Of a stretch of 64,000 bases of DNA, positions 30,580 to 39,959 are shown in pieces. The notes under the pieces are model-generated. The model had not been told where the DNA came from. It saw nothing but the letters and a program-made list of their open reading frames with translations, and ran no database searches. Numbering within the stretch: the stretch's first letter is position 1; every line of letters begins with the position of its first letter. The position numbers and the translations under genes were made by a program. The stretch is from assembly GCF_003568845.1 (NCBI RefSeq), contig NZ_CP030126.1, forward strand, positions 658,501-722,500, in the 5' to 3' direction. Source of the DNA: Indioceanicola profundi (lineage in GTDB: Bacteria > Pseudomonadota > Alphaproteobacteria > Azospirillales > Azospirillaceae).

Positions 30580-30652
30580 GCTGAAATTCCCGGTTGGCGG
30601 CCGTGGGGCGGAGCCGCATCATAGTGCCCCTGCCGACAGCCGGAAAGCCGCC

Positions 30653-31300
30653 ATGCCCGACTTCGATCCAGCCCTGTTGGCCACCTACGCGGTGGCGGCG
30701 CTCGGCCTGTCGCTGACGCCGGGACCGGACATGCTGTTCTGCTTCGCCAATGGTGTCGCCCACGGGCCGCGTGGCGCGCTGGCGGCGGCGTTCGGCATCT
30801 TCCTGGGGCTGGCGGTGCATCTGGCGGCCCTGACCCTGGGTCTGGCCGGGCTGGTCGCCGCCTCGCCGCTGGCGTTCGAGGCGCTGCGCTGGGCCGGTGC
30901 GGCCTATCTGGTCTGGATGGCGGTGCAGGCCTTCCGCAGCCCGCCGATGGCTCTGACCGCGGATGGCTGCGATGTCGGCCCGCGGCAGGTTCCGCTGGCG
31001 GCAATTGTCCGCCGAGGGTTCGTGACCTGCCTGCTGAATCCGAAGCTGATTCTCTTCTTCCTGTCCTTCCTGCCCCAGTTCATCCGGCCGGAAGCGGGAA
31101 GCGTCGCCGTGCAGACATTGATCCTGGCCCTGATCCTGGTCCTGCCGGGGCTGGCGATCAATGCGGCGGTCGGGGTCGGCGGCGGCGGCATCGGGCGCTG
31201 GCTGTCGCGCCATCCCGGCTTCGCGCGGGCGCAGAACTGGTTCGTGGGGGGCATCTTTCTGGCATTGGCCGCTCGTCTGGCGCTGGTCCAGCGCGGCTAG
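30653..31300 (+). CDS. LysE/RhtB-family amino-acid exporter
   Basis: This is an inner-membrane exporter of 215 residues with about six hydrophobic helices. The family signature LTPGPDMLFCFANGVAHGPRG lies at the end of helix 1, followed by AFGIFLGLAVHLAALTLGLAGL and, in the middle, LNPKLILFFLSFLPQFI. Members export amino acids such as lysine, threonine, homoserine or leucine, but the substrate here is unknown. The start MPDFDPALL was chosen because it gives the family's normal length. Confidence 0.9.
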   Translation: MPDFDPALLATYAVAALGLSLTPGPDMLFCFANGVAHGPRGALAAAFGIFLGLAVHLAALTLGLAGLVAASPLAFEALRWAGAAYLVWMAVQAFRSPPMALTADGCDVGPRQVPLAAIVRRGFVTCLLNPKLILFFLSFLPQFIRPEAGSVAVQTLILALILVLPGLAINAAVGVGGGGIGRWLSRHPGFARAQNWFVGGIFLALAARLALVQRG

Positions 31301-31382
31301 CTCCCCCGCCCGCACCCGCGACAGCGGCGGCGGTGCAGCTTATAAAGGGGAGAAGAGGGAACAGGGGGAGGCAAGCCCGACC

Positions 31383-32018
31383 ATGGATGTGGAGCGTCTG
31401 CTGGGTTCGTTGCTGAAGACGGGCCTTGGCAAGCAGAAGGCGTCGGGCGGACTGCGCCGCGCCGCCTTTTCTCGGCAGGGGCTGACCCTGCTCGCCGGCA
31501 TCGGCATCGCGGCCTATGAGCATTACCGCAGCCGTCAGACCGCCGCACAGCCGCAAGCGGGCGGCGGCGACACAGCACCGCCGATCTTCCCCGGCGCGTC
31601 CGGCCCCGCCATGCCGCCGCCCTTCCCAGGGACGGGCAGCCCCATGCCATCCGCCCCGCCACCGTTGCCGGAGCCCGATCTGCTGCTGCGCGCCATGGTG
31701 CTGGCCGCCCTTGCGGACGGCGTGCTGGATAGCGCGGAGCGGGAGGCGCTGACCGATCATCTGGAGCGGGATGGAATCACGGCGGAGGAGCGGGCGCATC
31801 TGGGCCAGCTTCTGGCCGATCCCGGCACCATCGACGATCTGGCGGCCCGAGTGAAGGACCCCGGCACCGCGGCGGAGGTCTGGGCTGCCGCCCGCCTCGC
31901 CATCGACCCGGACTCGCAGGCCGAGCAGGACTTTCTGGTCCGGCTCGGCGACAGGTTGGGCCTGGACCAGGACGCCCGCGACGATATCGAAGCCCGGTTG
32001 GAAGAAGCCGGGGCCTGA
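31383..32018 (+). CDS. DUF533/YebE-like TerB-domain protein
   Basis: The 211-residue protein begins MDVERLLGSLLKTGLGKQKA and has one hydrophobic segment (GLTLLAGIGIAAYEHY, about 38-53). A proline-rich linker follows, then a TerB-like helical domain (LLRAMVLAALADGVLDSAE onward). This matches the inner-membrane YebE family, whose function is unclear. A GGGGGAGG ribosome site lies upstream. It is followed after 33 bp by the AIM24-type gene, so the two are probably co-transcribed. Confidence 0.8.
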   Translation: MDVERLLGSLLKTGLGKQKASGGLRRAAFSRQGLTLLAGIGIAAYEHYRSRQTAAQPQAGGGDTAPPIFPGASGPAMPPPFPGTGSPMPSAPPPLPEPDLLLRAMVLAALADGVLDSAEREALTDHLERDGITAEERAHLGQLLADPGTIDDLAARVKDPGTAAEVWAAARLAIDPDSQAEQDFLVRLGDRLGLDQDARDDIEARLEEAGA

Positions 32019-32051
32019 CACCTCATCGGACCATCAACAGGGGGAGACAGC

Positions 32052-33059
32052 ATGAGCCAGTGGTTCTTCCATACAGGGGCGGAGCAGGTCGGTCCGCTGG
32101 AGGCGCAGGCGGCAACGGATTATGCCCGCATCCACCCGGACGCCTTCTGCTGGCGGCAGGGCATGCCGGAATGGCTGCCGGTCAAGGCGGTGGCGGAGCT
32201 GTCCGGCCAGACCAGCCCCTGGGCCGGCCTCGCCACTCCGCCGCCGCCCCGCGCCGGCGTCACCTCTGGCCGGTCGGACGAGATCGACTTCAAGATATTC
32301 GGCTCCGACATCCAGTTCGTGGAGGTGGAGCTGGACCCAGGCGAGAGTGCTGTCGCGGAGGCCGGGGCCATGGTCTACAAGGACCCATCGGTCCAGATGA
32401 ACACCGTGTTCGGCGACGGCTCCGGCGCGCAGGGCGGCGGCTTCATGGACAAGCTGCTGGGGGCGGGAAAGCGTCTGGTCACAGGCGAAAGCCTGTTCAC
32501 CACTGTCTTCACCCACACCGGTCGGGGCAAGGCCAAGGTGGCCTTCGGCGCGCCCTATCCCGGCACCATCCTGGCCCTGCGCCTGTCCGACCTCGGCGGG
32601 CGGCTGATCTGCCAGAAGGACAGCTTCCTCGCCGCGGCCAAAGGCGTGTCAATCGGCGTGCACTTCCAGCGCCGGGTCATGACCGGCCTGTTCGGCGGGG
32701 AGGGGTTCATCATGCAGAACCTCACCGGCGACGGCTGGGTTTTCGCCCATGTCGGCGGCACTGTGGTGGAGCGCCAGCTCGCACCGGGGGAGGAGTTGCA
32801 CATCGACACCGGCTGCGTCGCGGCCTTCACGCCCGATGTGGATTTCGATCTGGTCCAGGTCGGCGGGGTGAAGTCCGTCCTGTTCGGCGGGGAGGGGCTG
32901 TTCTTCGCCACGCTGCGCGGTCCCGGCCGTGTCTGGATACAATCCATGCCCTTCAGCCGTCTGGCGGGCCGCATGCTCTCCGCCGCCATGCCCGGCGGCA
33001 GCAAGGGGGAGGGCAGCGCACTCGGCCCCCTGGGCGACATCGTGATGGGGAACAGATAA
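32052..33059 (+). CDS. AIM24 family protein with N-terminal GYF_2 domain
   Basis: The 335-residue protein has an N-terminal GYF_2-type module (WFFHTGAEQVGPLEAQAA to PEWLPVKAVAEL, residues 3-50). A linker follows, then a TIGR00266/AIM24 beta-rich domain from about residue 78 (DFKIFGSDIQFVEVELDPGE). Motifs such as SFLAAAKGVSIGVHFQRR and GGEGLFFATLRGPGRVW are typical. AIM24-like proteins have a tubby-like fold and poorly defined roles, possibly membrane-associated. There is no signal peptide. Confidence 0.85.
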   Translation: MSQWFFHTGAEQVGPLEAQAATDYARIHPDAFCWRQGMPEWLPVKAVAELSGQTSPWAGLATPPPPRAGVTSGRSDEIDFKIFGSDIQFVEVELDPGESAVAEAGAMVYKDPSVQMNTVFGDGSGAQGGGFMDKLLGAGKRLVTGESLFTTVFTHTGRGKAKVAFGAPYPGTILALRLSDLGGRLICQKDSFLAAAKGVSIGVHFQRRVMTGLFGGEGFIMQNLTGDGWVFAHVGGTVVERQLAPGEELHIDTGCVAAFTPDVDFDLVQVGGVKSVLFGGEGLFFATLRGPGRVWIQSMPFSRLAGRMLSAAMPGGSKGEGSALGPLGDIVMGNR

Positions 33060-33104
33060 GGGTGGCAATCGGGGAAGCCGGTCGCCCCGGCTCCCTCGTA
33101 GCGC

Positions 33105-33629
33105 TCAGCCCTGCATCTCGACGAGGTCTTCGCCGTTCCAGATGTAATAGCGCGGATTGGCCTTGGCACCGGCCGGCATCTCGTGCGGCGGGTTGGCCAC
33201 GAACAGACGGCTGTCCTGCTGGAAGCTGGCGCCATGGCTGGTCCGGGGGCCCCAGATCACCTTGCCGTTCCGGGCATCGATGAAGGCCCATTGCTGGCAT
33301 TCGTTGCCGCAGCCCCAGCTCGCCACCGCCAGATGACCGGCGAAGGCGGGACCCTTCTCAGCGCCCTGCTGGATGGCTGTGCGGTATTCGCGGGCGTTAG
33401 GGTGGCTGCGGAGATTTGCGGACACCGCCTCGGGCGCAATGATGTCGTAAGGCGGGAACTGCTCGAACCTCGGGCGGGCCAGCATCTGCCGTTCCTCCGC
33501 CGGAAGCTCGTTGACCCGATATCCGCCGCCGGGAATGGGGCTGGAAACGCTACAGGCCCCCAGCACGGCCAGAGCCGTGATGGCGGACAGGGTAATGGCG
33601 GGGGCGGTGAGTTGAGCGCGGCTGAGCAT
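33105..33629 (-). CDS. putative lipoprotein, hypothetical
   Basis: The product has about 174 residues, with an N-terminal hydrophobic segment ending in a lipobox-like VLGAC. The mature domain contains FAGHLAVASWGCGNECQQWAF followed by IDARNGKVIWGP, a pattern seen in a family of small exported proteins without known function. Two cysteines in WGCGNEC may form a disulfide. The ATG at 33629 is preferred over an upstream TTG because it places the signal peptide at the terminus. Confidence 0.65.
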   Translation of the reverse strand: MLSRAQLTAPAITLSAITALAVLGACSVSSPIPGGGYRVNELPAEERQMLARPRFEQFPPYDIIAPEAVSANLRSHPNAREYRTAIQQGAEKGPAFAGHLAVASWGCGNECQQWAFIDARNGKVIWGPRTSHGASFQQDSRLFVANPPHEMPAGAKANPRYYIWNGEDLVEMQG

Positions 33630-33745
33630 GGCGGCAATGGGCGCGGGTTCCGGGCGGGACGGCGTTATAGTCGCAGGCAACCATTAACGCCGCGTTTGTA
33701 TTGGAAACCCTGTCCAGCGAAAACGGCACGATTAGGGCGGCAATC

Positions 33746-34210
33746 TCAGAACGGCATCGCCACGCCAACGGTCAACCGCCGGTCTGAAACGTCGAGCTTG
33801 CTATTGAACTGGACCCCGGCGCTGCCCGGCGCCATGCGCAGCGTCAGGTTATCGCCCCTTAGCCTCCAGTCCATGCCGCCGGGCCCCAGATCGCCGGACA
33901 GCGGATCGTCCACGATCAACGCCTTCGGCTCCGCCGGTCCAGCGCCCAGGCCCAGATGGGCATAGGCTTCCAGCCCGTCCGGCACCACGTTGCTGATACT
34001 GCCGGCCACGAACCGCGGCGCGCGCTCCGGCGTTGCCCGTTCCTTCACGGCGGAACTGAGCGGCGTCATGGTGCGCATTTTCGGCCAGGCACGATCCGCC
34101 GGTTCGGCATTGGCGGTTCCGACCGGCAGTGTCCCCAACACCGCCAGCCAAGCCGCCAGGGTCAGCGCCCGTCCGGGCCTGCCCATACGCTGTTCCGGAA
34201 TCTGCCGCAT
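33746..34210 (-). CDS. exported protein of unknown function
   Basis: I do not recognise this 154-residue protein. It has a signal peptide (ALTLAAWLAVLGTLPVGTANA, cleavage near ANA-EP). The mature part ends DRRLTVGVAMPF, with a terminal phenylalanine and alternating pattern that would suit an outer-membrane beta-strand signal, but only a few strands are visible. The ATG at 34210 was taken over a TTG just upstream. It is divergent from fumC. Confidence 0.55.
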   Translation of the reverse strand: MRQIPEQRMGRPGRALTLAAWLAVLGTLPVGTANAEPADRAWPKMRTMTPLSSAVKERATPERAPRFVAGSISNVVPDGLEAYAHLGLGAGPAEPKALIVDDPLSGDLGPGGMDWRLRGDNLTLRMAPGSAGVQFNSKLDVSDRRLTVGVAMPF

Positions 34211-34392
34211 CAATTCTTCCCCGCTGTTGCCTCATCGCAACAGGCAACCATTAATCCCGCATTAAGAAGACGGCGCATGCCTCACCATTGTTCCAGCGCC
34301 GCCTTCCACGCTTAAGAGGAGTGGTGCCCCCTATCGCGGCGCCCATTGCCCGGCAGGCCGTCAGGGTCTAAAACGCCCGGCAGCCAATGTGT

Positions 34393-34410
34393 CCGGAGCC
34401 GCGGCTCCGG
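34393..34410. promoter_or_regulatory. 18-bp perfect palindrome upstream of fumC
   Basis: CCGGAGCCGCGGCTCCGG is a perfect 18-bp palindrome ending 26 bp before the fumC start, just before its GGGAGAA ribosome site. It could be an operator or a hairpin in the mRNA leader. No known regulator site was recognised. Confidence 0.45.
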
Positions 34411-34436
34411 GCTGCCACCACCGGGAGAACAGGCCG

Positions 34437-35831
34437 ATGGCCGACAAGGTCCGCATCGAAACCGACAGCTTTGGCCCGATCGAAGTCGCCGCCGACAGGT
34501 ACTGGGGCGCGCAGACCCAGCGCTCGCTCCAGAACTTCAAGATCGGTGGGGAGCGCATGCCGGCCCCGCTGGTCCGGGCGCTGGGCATCGTGAAGAAGGC
34601 CGCCGCCAAGGCCAATGTCACGCTCGGCGCGCTGGACCCGAAGCTGGGCCAGGCCATCGTCGATGCGGCGGAGGAGGTGATCGACGGCACGCTGATCGAC
34701 CACTTCCCGCTGGTGGTCTGGCAGACCGGTTCCGGCACCCAGAGCAACATGAACGCCAACGAGGTGATCTCCAACCGCGCCATCGAGCTGCTGGGCGGGG
34801 AGGTGGGCTCCAAGAAGCCGGTCCACCCCAACGACCACGTCAATATGGGCCAGTCCTCCAACGACACCTTCCCCACCGCCATGCACATCGCCGCGGCGGA
34901 GCAGGTGCATCATGAGCTGGTGCCGGCGCTGGAGCATCTGCATGCCGCGCTCGACGCCAAGGCGAAGGAGTTCGCCGACATCGTCAAGATCGGCCGCACC
35001 CACCTGCAGGACGCGACCCCGCTGACGCTGGGCCAGGAATTTTCCGGCTACGCCCAGCAGATGGCCTATGGCATCGAGCGGGCGAAGTCGGTGATGCCGG
35101 CCCTGCTGCGCCTGGCCCAGGGCGGCACCGCCGTCGGCACCGGCCTGAACGCCAAGATCGGCTTCGACGTGGCCTTCGCGGAGCAGGTTGCCGACATCAC
35201 CGGCCTGCCCTTCGTGACCGCACCCAACAAGTTCGAGGCGCTCGCCGCCCATGACAGCGTCGTCGAGGCGTCGGGCGTCATGAACACCCTGGCCGTCAGC
35301 CTGATGAAGATCGCCAACGACATCCGCCTGCTGGGCAGCGGCCCGCGTTGCGGCATCGGCGAGATCAGCCTGCCGGAGAACGAGCCCGGCAGCTCCATCA
35401 TGCCGGGCAAGGTCAATCCGACCCAGTCGGAGGCCATGACCATGGTCTGCACCCAGATCATGGGCAACCACGTCACCATCACCCATGCCGGCGCCACCGG
35501 GCATTTCGAGCTGAACGTCTTCAAGCCGGTGATGATTTACAACCTGCTCCAGTCCATCCGCCTGATCGCGGACGCCTGCAAGAGCTTCACCGACAACTGC
35601 GTGGTCGGCATCGAAGCCAACCGCGACCGCATCGAGAAGCTGATGCACGAGTCGCTGATGCTGGTGACGGCGCTGAACCCCTATATCGGTTACGACAACG
35701 CCGCCAAGATCGCCAAGAAGGCCCACAAGGAGGGCACCACCCTGATGCAGGCCGGCATCGACCTCGGCCTGCTGACGGAAGAGCAGTTCCGCCAATGGGT
35801 GAAGCCCGCCGACATGATCCACCCGCGCTGA
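34437..35831 (+). CDS. fumC: class II fumarate hydratase
   Basis: This cytoplasmic, iron-free TCA-cycle enzyme interconverts fumarate and L-malate. The 464 residues are the standard length. Visible signatures are [40 protein letters not shown], the [20 protein letters not shown] segment, and the flexible catalytic loop [11 protein letters not shown] at 318-328. The start [10 protein letters not shown] follows GGGAGAA; upstream in-frame codons have no support. A strong terminator follows. Confidence 0.98.
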   Translation: MADKVRIETDSFGPIEVAADRYWGAQTQRSLQNFKIGGERMPAPLVRALGIVKKAAAKANVTLGALDPKLGQAIVDAAEEVIDGTLIDHFPLVVWQTGSGTQSNMNANEVISNRAIELLGGEVGSKKPVHPNDHVNMGQSSNDTFPTAMHIAAAEQVHHELVPALEHLHAALDAKAKEFADIVKIGRTHLQDATPLTLGQEFSGYAQQMAYGIERAKSVMPALLRLAQGGTAVGTGLNAKIGFDVAFAEQVADITGLPFVTAPNKFEALAAHDSVVEASGVMNTLAVSLMKIANDIRLLGSGPRCGIGEISLPENEPGSSIMPGKVNPTQSEAMTMVCTQIMGNHVTITHAGATGHFELNVFKPVMIYNLLQSIRLIADACKSFTDNCVVGIEANRDRIEKLMHESLMLVTALNPYIGYDNAAKIAKKAHKEGTTLMQAGIDLGLLTEEQFRQWVKPADMIHPR

Positions 35832-35863
35832 TCGCGGGCGGCATCAACGCGGACAGGTCAGGA

Positions 35864-35894
35864 CGGGGCGGCTTCGGCCGCCCCGTTTTGTTTT
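35864..35894 (+). terminator. rho-independent terminator after fumC
   Basis: A 9-bp GC stem, CGGGGCGGC / GCCGCCCCG, closes a UUCG tetraloop and is followed by TTTTGTTTT. It lies 33 bp after the fumC stop and touches the stop codon of the convergent antiporter gene. Confidence 0.93.
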
Positions 35895-36852
35895 ACGCAG
35901 AGGTGATGCCGCTTCCGAGCGCCACCAGATAGGCGGCATAGCCCCCGGCCAGCACCGCACCCTCGATCCGCGACAGGCGGCGGCCGGTGAAGGCGAAGAG
36001 CAGCAGCAGGGCGGTGACGGCGATCATGACCCAGAGATCGAAACGGGCGATCTCCGGCGGGATCGGCACCGGGAGAACCAGGGCGGTGATTCCCAGGATG
36101 CCGAGCACATTGTAGATATTGGACCCGATCACATTGCCCAGCGCCACGTCGCCCTGCCGCCGCCAGGCAGCCATGGTGGAGGTGATCAGCTCCGGCAGGG
36201 AGGTGCCGACCGCCACGATGGTCAGGCCGATGATCGTTTCGGAGATGCCGAAGCCGCGCGCCAGCTCCACCGCCCCGTCCACCAGCAGTCTCGCGCCGAA
36301 GATGGTCATGGCGAGGCCGGCGACGGTGAGGCCGATGGCGAGAGGCAGGTTCGTCGGCGGGGTCACCGCTTCCGCCTCATGGGCGTGCAGCTCCGCGGAG
36401 GCGTCGGGCTGGCGGCGTTCCCGCATATAGGTGAAGACGATGTAGGCGATCAGGGCGGCAACGAAGATGCCGCCCGCCGGCCGTGACAGGGTTCCGGCCA
36501 GTACGGCGACGGCGCACGCCGCGGTCGCGATGACCAGCATGCCGCCGTCGCGGCGCAAGGCCGCGGGGTCGACCGCGATGGGCCGGATCAGGGCCGCAGC
36601 GCCCAGGATCAGCAGGATGTTGGCGATGTTGGAGCCCACCACGTTGCCGACCGCGATGCCGGGCGAGTTGATCGCGGCGGCCTGGAGGCTGGTCACCAGT
36701 TCTGGCGTAGAGGTGCCGAACCCTACCAGGGTCAGGCCGATGAGCAAGGGCGAGACGTTGAAGCGCTTGGCCACTCCGACCGCGCCGCGGACGAGCAGGT
36801 CACCGCCCAGCAGGAGGAGGAGGAATCCTCCCAGAAGACTGATGAAAAGCAT
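35893..36852 (-). CDS. calcium/sodium antiporter, CaCA family (YrbG-like)
   Basis: This inner-membrane cation/Ca2+ exchanger has 319 residues and about ten helices in two inverted repeats. The alpha-repeat signatures are LTLVGFGTSTPELVTSLQAA with GNVVGSNIANILLILG in the first half, and LTIVAVGTSLPELITSTMAA with GNVIGSNIYNVLGILG in the second. These GTS-PE motifs carry the ion-binding glutamates. A loop of about 25 residues near the middle is histidine- and acid-rich (SAELHAHEAEA). Confidence 0.93.
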   Translation of the reverse strand: MLFISLLGGFLLLLLGGDLLVRGAVGVAKRFNVSPLLIGLTLVGFGTSTPELVTSLQAAAINSPGIAVGNVVGSNIANILLILGAAALIRPIAVDPAALRRDGGMLVIATAACAVAVLAGTLSRPAGGIFVAALIAYIVFTYMRERRQPDASAELHAHEAEAVTPPTNLPLAIGLTVAGLAMTIFGARLLVDGAVELARGFGISETIIGLTIVAVGTSLPELITSTMAAWRRQGDVALGNVIGSNIYNVLGILGITALVLPVPIPPEIARFDLWVMIAVTALLLLFAFTGRRLSRIEGAVLAGGYAAYLVALGSGITSA

Positions 36853-36960
36853 GTTGGCTCCCGGATCCGGCCCATTGTTCGGGCTGCAAACGGGCGAGAC
36901 ATGGTATGGCAGTGGCCGATCCGCCAGAACCGGCCCGAAATATCCACAGGATTATCGGGG

Positions 36961-37632
36961 TCAGGCGCCGACGGCGCGGTCCGAGACGAAGGGGTTGGTC
37001 TGCCGCTCACGCCCGAAGGTCGAGGGCTCCCCGTGACCCGGCAGGAAGGTGACGTCGTCACCCAGGGGGAAAAGCTTTTCCCGGACGGAGCGGATCAGGG
37101 CGGCATGATCCCCGCGGGGGAAGTCCGTCCGGCCGATGGAGCTCTTGAACAGCACGTCGCCTACCACGGCGAACCGGCTTTCCCGATGGAAGAAGATGAT
37201 ATGGCCGGGCGTATGGCCAGGGCAGTGATAGACATCGAGCGTCAGATTTCCGAGCGCCACCGTGTCTCCGTCCTGAAGCCAGCGGGTCGGCACGAAGGGG
37301 CGGGACGGTGAAATGCCGTAGCGCATTCCATCCTCGGCCAGCCGGTCGATCCAGAACTGGTCCTCCTTCTCCGGCCCCTCGATGGGAACCGAAAGTTGCT
37401 CCGCCAGATCGGCGACCGCGGCCGCATGGTCGACATGGGCATGGGTGACCAGGATCTTCTCGATGGTCAGGCCGAGCTGGTCGCGGGCCTTCAGGATCGT
37501 CTCGATCCCGCCGCCGGGGTCCACCACCGCGGCCCGCATCGTCGCCGTGCACCAGATGATCGAGCAATTCTGCTGCAGCGGCGTCACCGGGATGACGGTT
37601 GCCTTGAGGGGCGGCTGCGGAGCGGTGGTCAT
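36961..37632 (-). CDS. metallo-beta-lactamase fold hydrolase (GloB-like)
   Basis: The 223-residue protein has the dinuclear metal site motif THAHVDHAAA (HxHxDH), then CPGHTPGHII, GDVLFKSSIGRTDFPRG and a late LPGHGEPS. This pattern matches YcbL/GloB-type hydroxyacylglutathione hydrolases acting on thioesters in the cytoplasm. True glyoxalase II has an extra C-terminal domain that is absent here, so the exact substrate is uncertain. Confidence 0.88.
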   Translation of the reverse strand: MTTAPQPPLKATVIPVTPLQQNCSIIWCTATMRAAVVDPGGGIETILKARDQLGLTIEKILVTHAHVDHAAAVADLAEQLSVPIEGPEKEDQFWIDRLAEDGMRYGISPSRPFVPTRWLQDGDTVALGNLTLDVYHCPGHTPGHIIFFHRESRFAVVGDVLFKSSIGRTDFPRGDHAALIRSVREKLFPLGDDVTFLPGHGEPSTFGRERQTNPFVSDRAVGA

Positions 37633-37725
37633 TTGAGCTGTCCCGGATGGTGGTGGGAATGGGAACAGTCCTACTTGCCCCGGTCCCCAGGGACAAGGCT
37701 TATGGGCAGGAACCGGGCCCGTGCC

Positions 37726-38391
37726 TCACCCCAGCAGATGAACCACGGCGGCGCCGGCCAGCAGCCACCCGCCGGTCAGGCCGATGGTGAGGGCCGCGGC
37801 GAAACTGCCCGCCACCATGCCGAGCGCGGTCGCCCAGGCGTCCCGCTCCAGCAGGCCGAGCGCCAGGATCGCGATGGAGACGCCCAGGGGAAGGTTGGTG
37901 AAGGGGGTTGGAAGGCTCAGCAGCAGGCCAAGCACCAGCACCGCCGCGCCGGTCAGGCGTTCCTGCACCACGGCCCGCTCCTCGGCGGCGCACTCCTCGC
38001 CCAACAGGGTGCGCGGGCGCAGATAGACCTCCAGCCGGGCCAGCATCGGTGCAGCGCGCAGCAGGGTCCGCCTGACGCCTTCCGGCGGTAGCCGGCGCCG
38101 GCCGATGAAGGCCGGCAGAATCGGGTGATGGTGCCCGCGCAGCATGCCGAAGGACAGGACGATCAAGGGTGCGCCCAGCACCGCGCCCGTTCCCGGCGGC
38201 CCCGGCAGGGCACAGCCCAGGGCGCAGATCAGCAGAAGCATGCCATAGGCCAGGCGCCCGAGATCCTCCGCCAGTTCGGCGATGGTCGGTCCCTCCGTCC
38301 GGCCCTCCAGTGCGGCAGCCATGCGGGTCAGCCGGTCGCTGGTGCGCTCCGGCGGATCGGCCGCGGGAACGGCAGGGCGTGTCAGCTCCAT
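37726..38391 (-). CDS. exoD: ExoD-family membrane protein
   Basis: The family is named for Rhizobium ExoD, linked to exopolysaccharide production and alkali tolerance; its biochemical role is unclear. From the ATG at 38391 the product has 221 residues, with TIAELAEDLGRLAYGMLLLI, CALGCALPGPPGTGAVLGAP, and LPTPFTNLPLGVSIAILALGL near the C-terminus, plus several hydrophobic helices. In-frame starts at 38493 and 38553 would add an N-terminal extension that is not obviously conserved. Confidence 0.8.
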   Translation of the reverse strand: MELTRPAVPAADPPERTSDRLTRMAAALEGRTEGPTIAELAEDLGRLAYGMLLLICALGCALPGPPGTGAVLGAPLIVLSFGMLRGHHHPILPAFIGRRRLPPEGVRRTLLRAAPMLARLEVYLRPRTLLGEECAAEERAVVQERLTGAAVLVLGLLLSLPTPFTNLPLGVSIAILALGLLERDAWATALGMVAGSFAAALTIGLTGGWLLAGAAVVHLLG

Positions 38392-38633
38392 GGATCTGGA
38401 CCCCAGCTTGAGGGAGGCCAGGGTCTCAGGAGGACGTTTCGGAACCGTAAAGATACCGCGTCCCTGTGGAATGCATGGCACGTCGACTGGCATCGCGTGT
38501 TCACCTGAGGCAATCAGGTCACTAAACTCAGCCCGATGATGACGAAGAACCATGCTGCGTCCGACGCCCGGACGCCAACCCTCCGTGCGCTTTCCAGTGC
38601 AGCCATCCGCCCGATACAGGGGCGGGGCCGGGC

Positions 38634-39881
38634 ATGAACAGTGCGCTGATCCGGCCGGTCCTGGTCCTGTATCTCGCGGTTTTCATGCTGATGGCAGGGG
38701 CCGGCACGCTGACGACGGTGCTGGGCGTCCGCCTTGCGGATGCGACCATGACCACACTGACCATCGGGTCGGTGATGGCCGCCTACTCCGCCGGGCTGAC
38801 CCTGGGGTCGCTCACGGCGTTCCGGATGATCCTGCGGGTCGGGCACATCCGGGCCTTCAGCGCCCTGTCTTCCATCCTGTCCGCTGCCACGCTTCTTCAC
38901 GGGCTGGGCGTGGACCCGATCTTCTGGGCGCTGCTGCGGCTAGCCGCCGGCTACTGCATGGCCGGGCTCTTTGTCTGCGTGGAAAGCTGGCTGAACCAGA
39001 ACGCCACCCCGGCCAGCCGGGGCCAGATACTCGCCTTCTACATGATCAGCCTCTATGGCGGGCAGGGTGTCGGCCAATTCCTGCTGAATGTGGGGGCGGA
39101 GCAGCCATTCCTGATCTTCGTACTGATCTCCATCATCCTGTCGCTGGCCCTGGTGCCAGTGGCGCTGACCCGTCAGGCCCCGCCGCAGCTTCCGCGCATC
39201 AGTTCCTTCAGCGTCGCCCGGCTCTGGCGGGCTTCCCCGTTGGGGCTGCTGGGCGTGGTGCTGGCAGGACTGGTCGGCGGCGCTCTGTTCGCCCTTGCCC
39301 CGGTCTATCTGCGCCAGCTCGGTTACGGCGTGGCGGAAACGGCGATGTTCATGTCCGCCACAATCCTTGGCGGCGTCGCGCTGCAATGGCCGCTCGGCCG
39401 GCTTTCCGACCTGTTCGACCGGCGCACCGTGATCGTCGGCCTGTTCATCCTGCTGGCGCTGACCGGATCGTTCCTGGCCTTTGCCGGTCCGCTCGACCTT
39501 GTGCTTCTGGTGGCGGGGGCTGCCCTGTTCGGGGGCGTCACCTTCACGCTCTATCCGGTCTGCGTGGCGCACACCAACGACTTCCTGTCCCCCGACGACA
39601 TCGTGTCGGCCAGCGGCGGGCTGGTACTGGGCTATTCCATGGGTGCTACCCTGGGGCCCTTCATCGCATCGGCTGCGATGGAACTGGGCGGTCCCAGCGG
39701 ACTGTTCCTGTTCGCTGGGGTGGTCGGGGCCATTGGGGCTTCCTTCGGTCTGGCCCGCATGCTGGCCCGGCCGGCCATTCCGAACGACCAGCAGGGCAGC
39801 TTCACAGCGATGCCGGGGACCACGCCGGTCGCCGTGCCCCTCAATCCCCGGACGCCGGAAGAGGCGGTGGGGACCAGCTAG
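38634..39881 (+). CDS. MFS transporter (YcaD-like)
   Basis: This is a major-facilitator permease of 415 residues with about 12 hydrophobic helices. It shows MAAYSAGLTLGSLTAFRMI, then AGLFVCVESWLNQNATPASRG, a segment typical of the YcaD-like subgroup, and WPLGRLSDLFDRRTVIVG as the second-half signature loop. The substrate is unknown. It is divergent from exoD and lies about 80 bp before the MoeA-like gene, possibly in the same transcript, so a link to molybdate metabolism is conceivable but unsupported. Confidence 0.87.
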   Translation: MNSALIRPVLVLYLAVFMLMAGAGTLTTVLGVRLADATMTTLTIGSVMAAYSAGLTLGSLTAFRMILRVGHIRAFSALSSILSAATLLHGLGVDPIFWALLRLAAGYCMAGLFVCVESWLNQNATPASRGQILAFYMISLYGGQGVGQFLLNVGAEQPFLIFVLISIILSLALVPVALTRQAPPQLPRISSFSVARLWRASPLGLLGVVLAGLVGGALFALAPVYLRQLGYGVAETAMFMSATILGGVALQWPLGRLSDLFDRRTVIVGLFILLALTGSFLAFAGPLDLVLLVAGAALFGGVTFTLYPVCVAHTNDFLSPDDIVSASGGLVLGYSMGATLGPFIASAAMELGGPSGLFLFAGVVGAIGASFGLARMLARPAIPNDQQGSFTAMPGTTPVAVPLNPRTPEEAVGTS

Positions 39882-39959
39882 GGAGCGCATGCGCCTGTAC
39901 TCCCGGCGCATGGGTCCGCATACTGCGGCCAACCCGGAGGAACAGGGGCAGGGGAAGGA

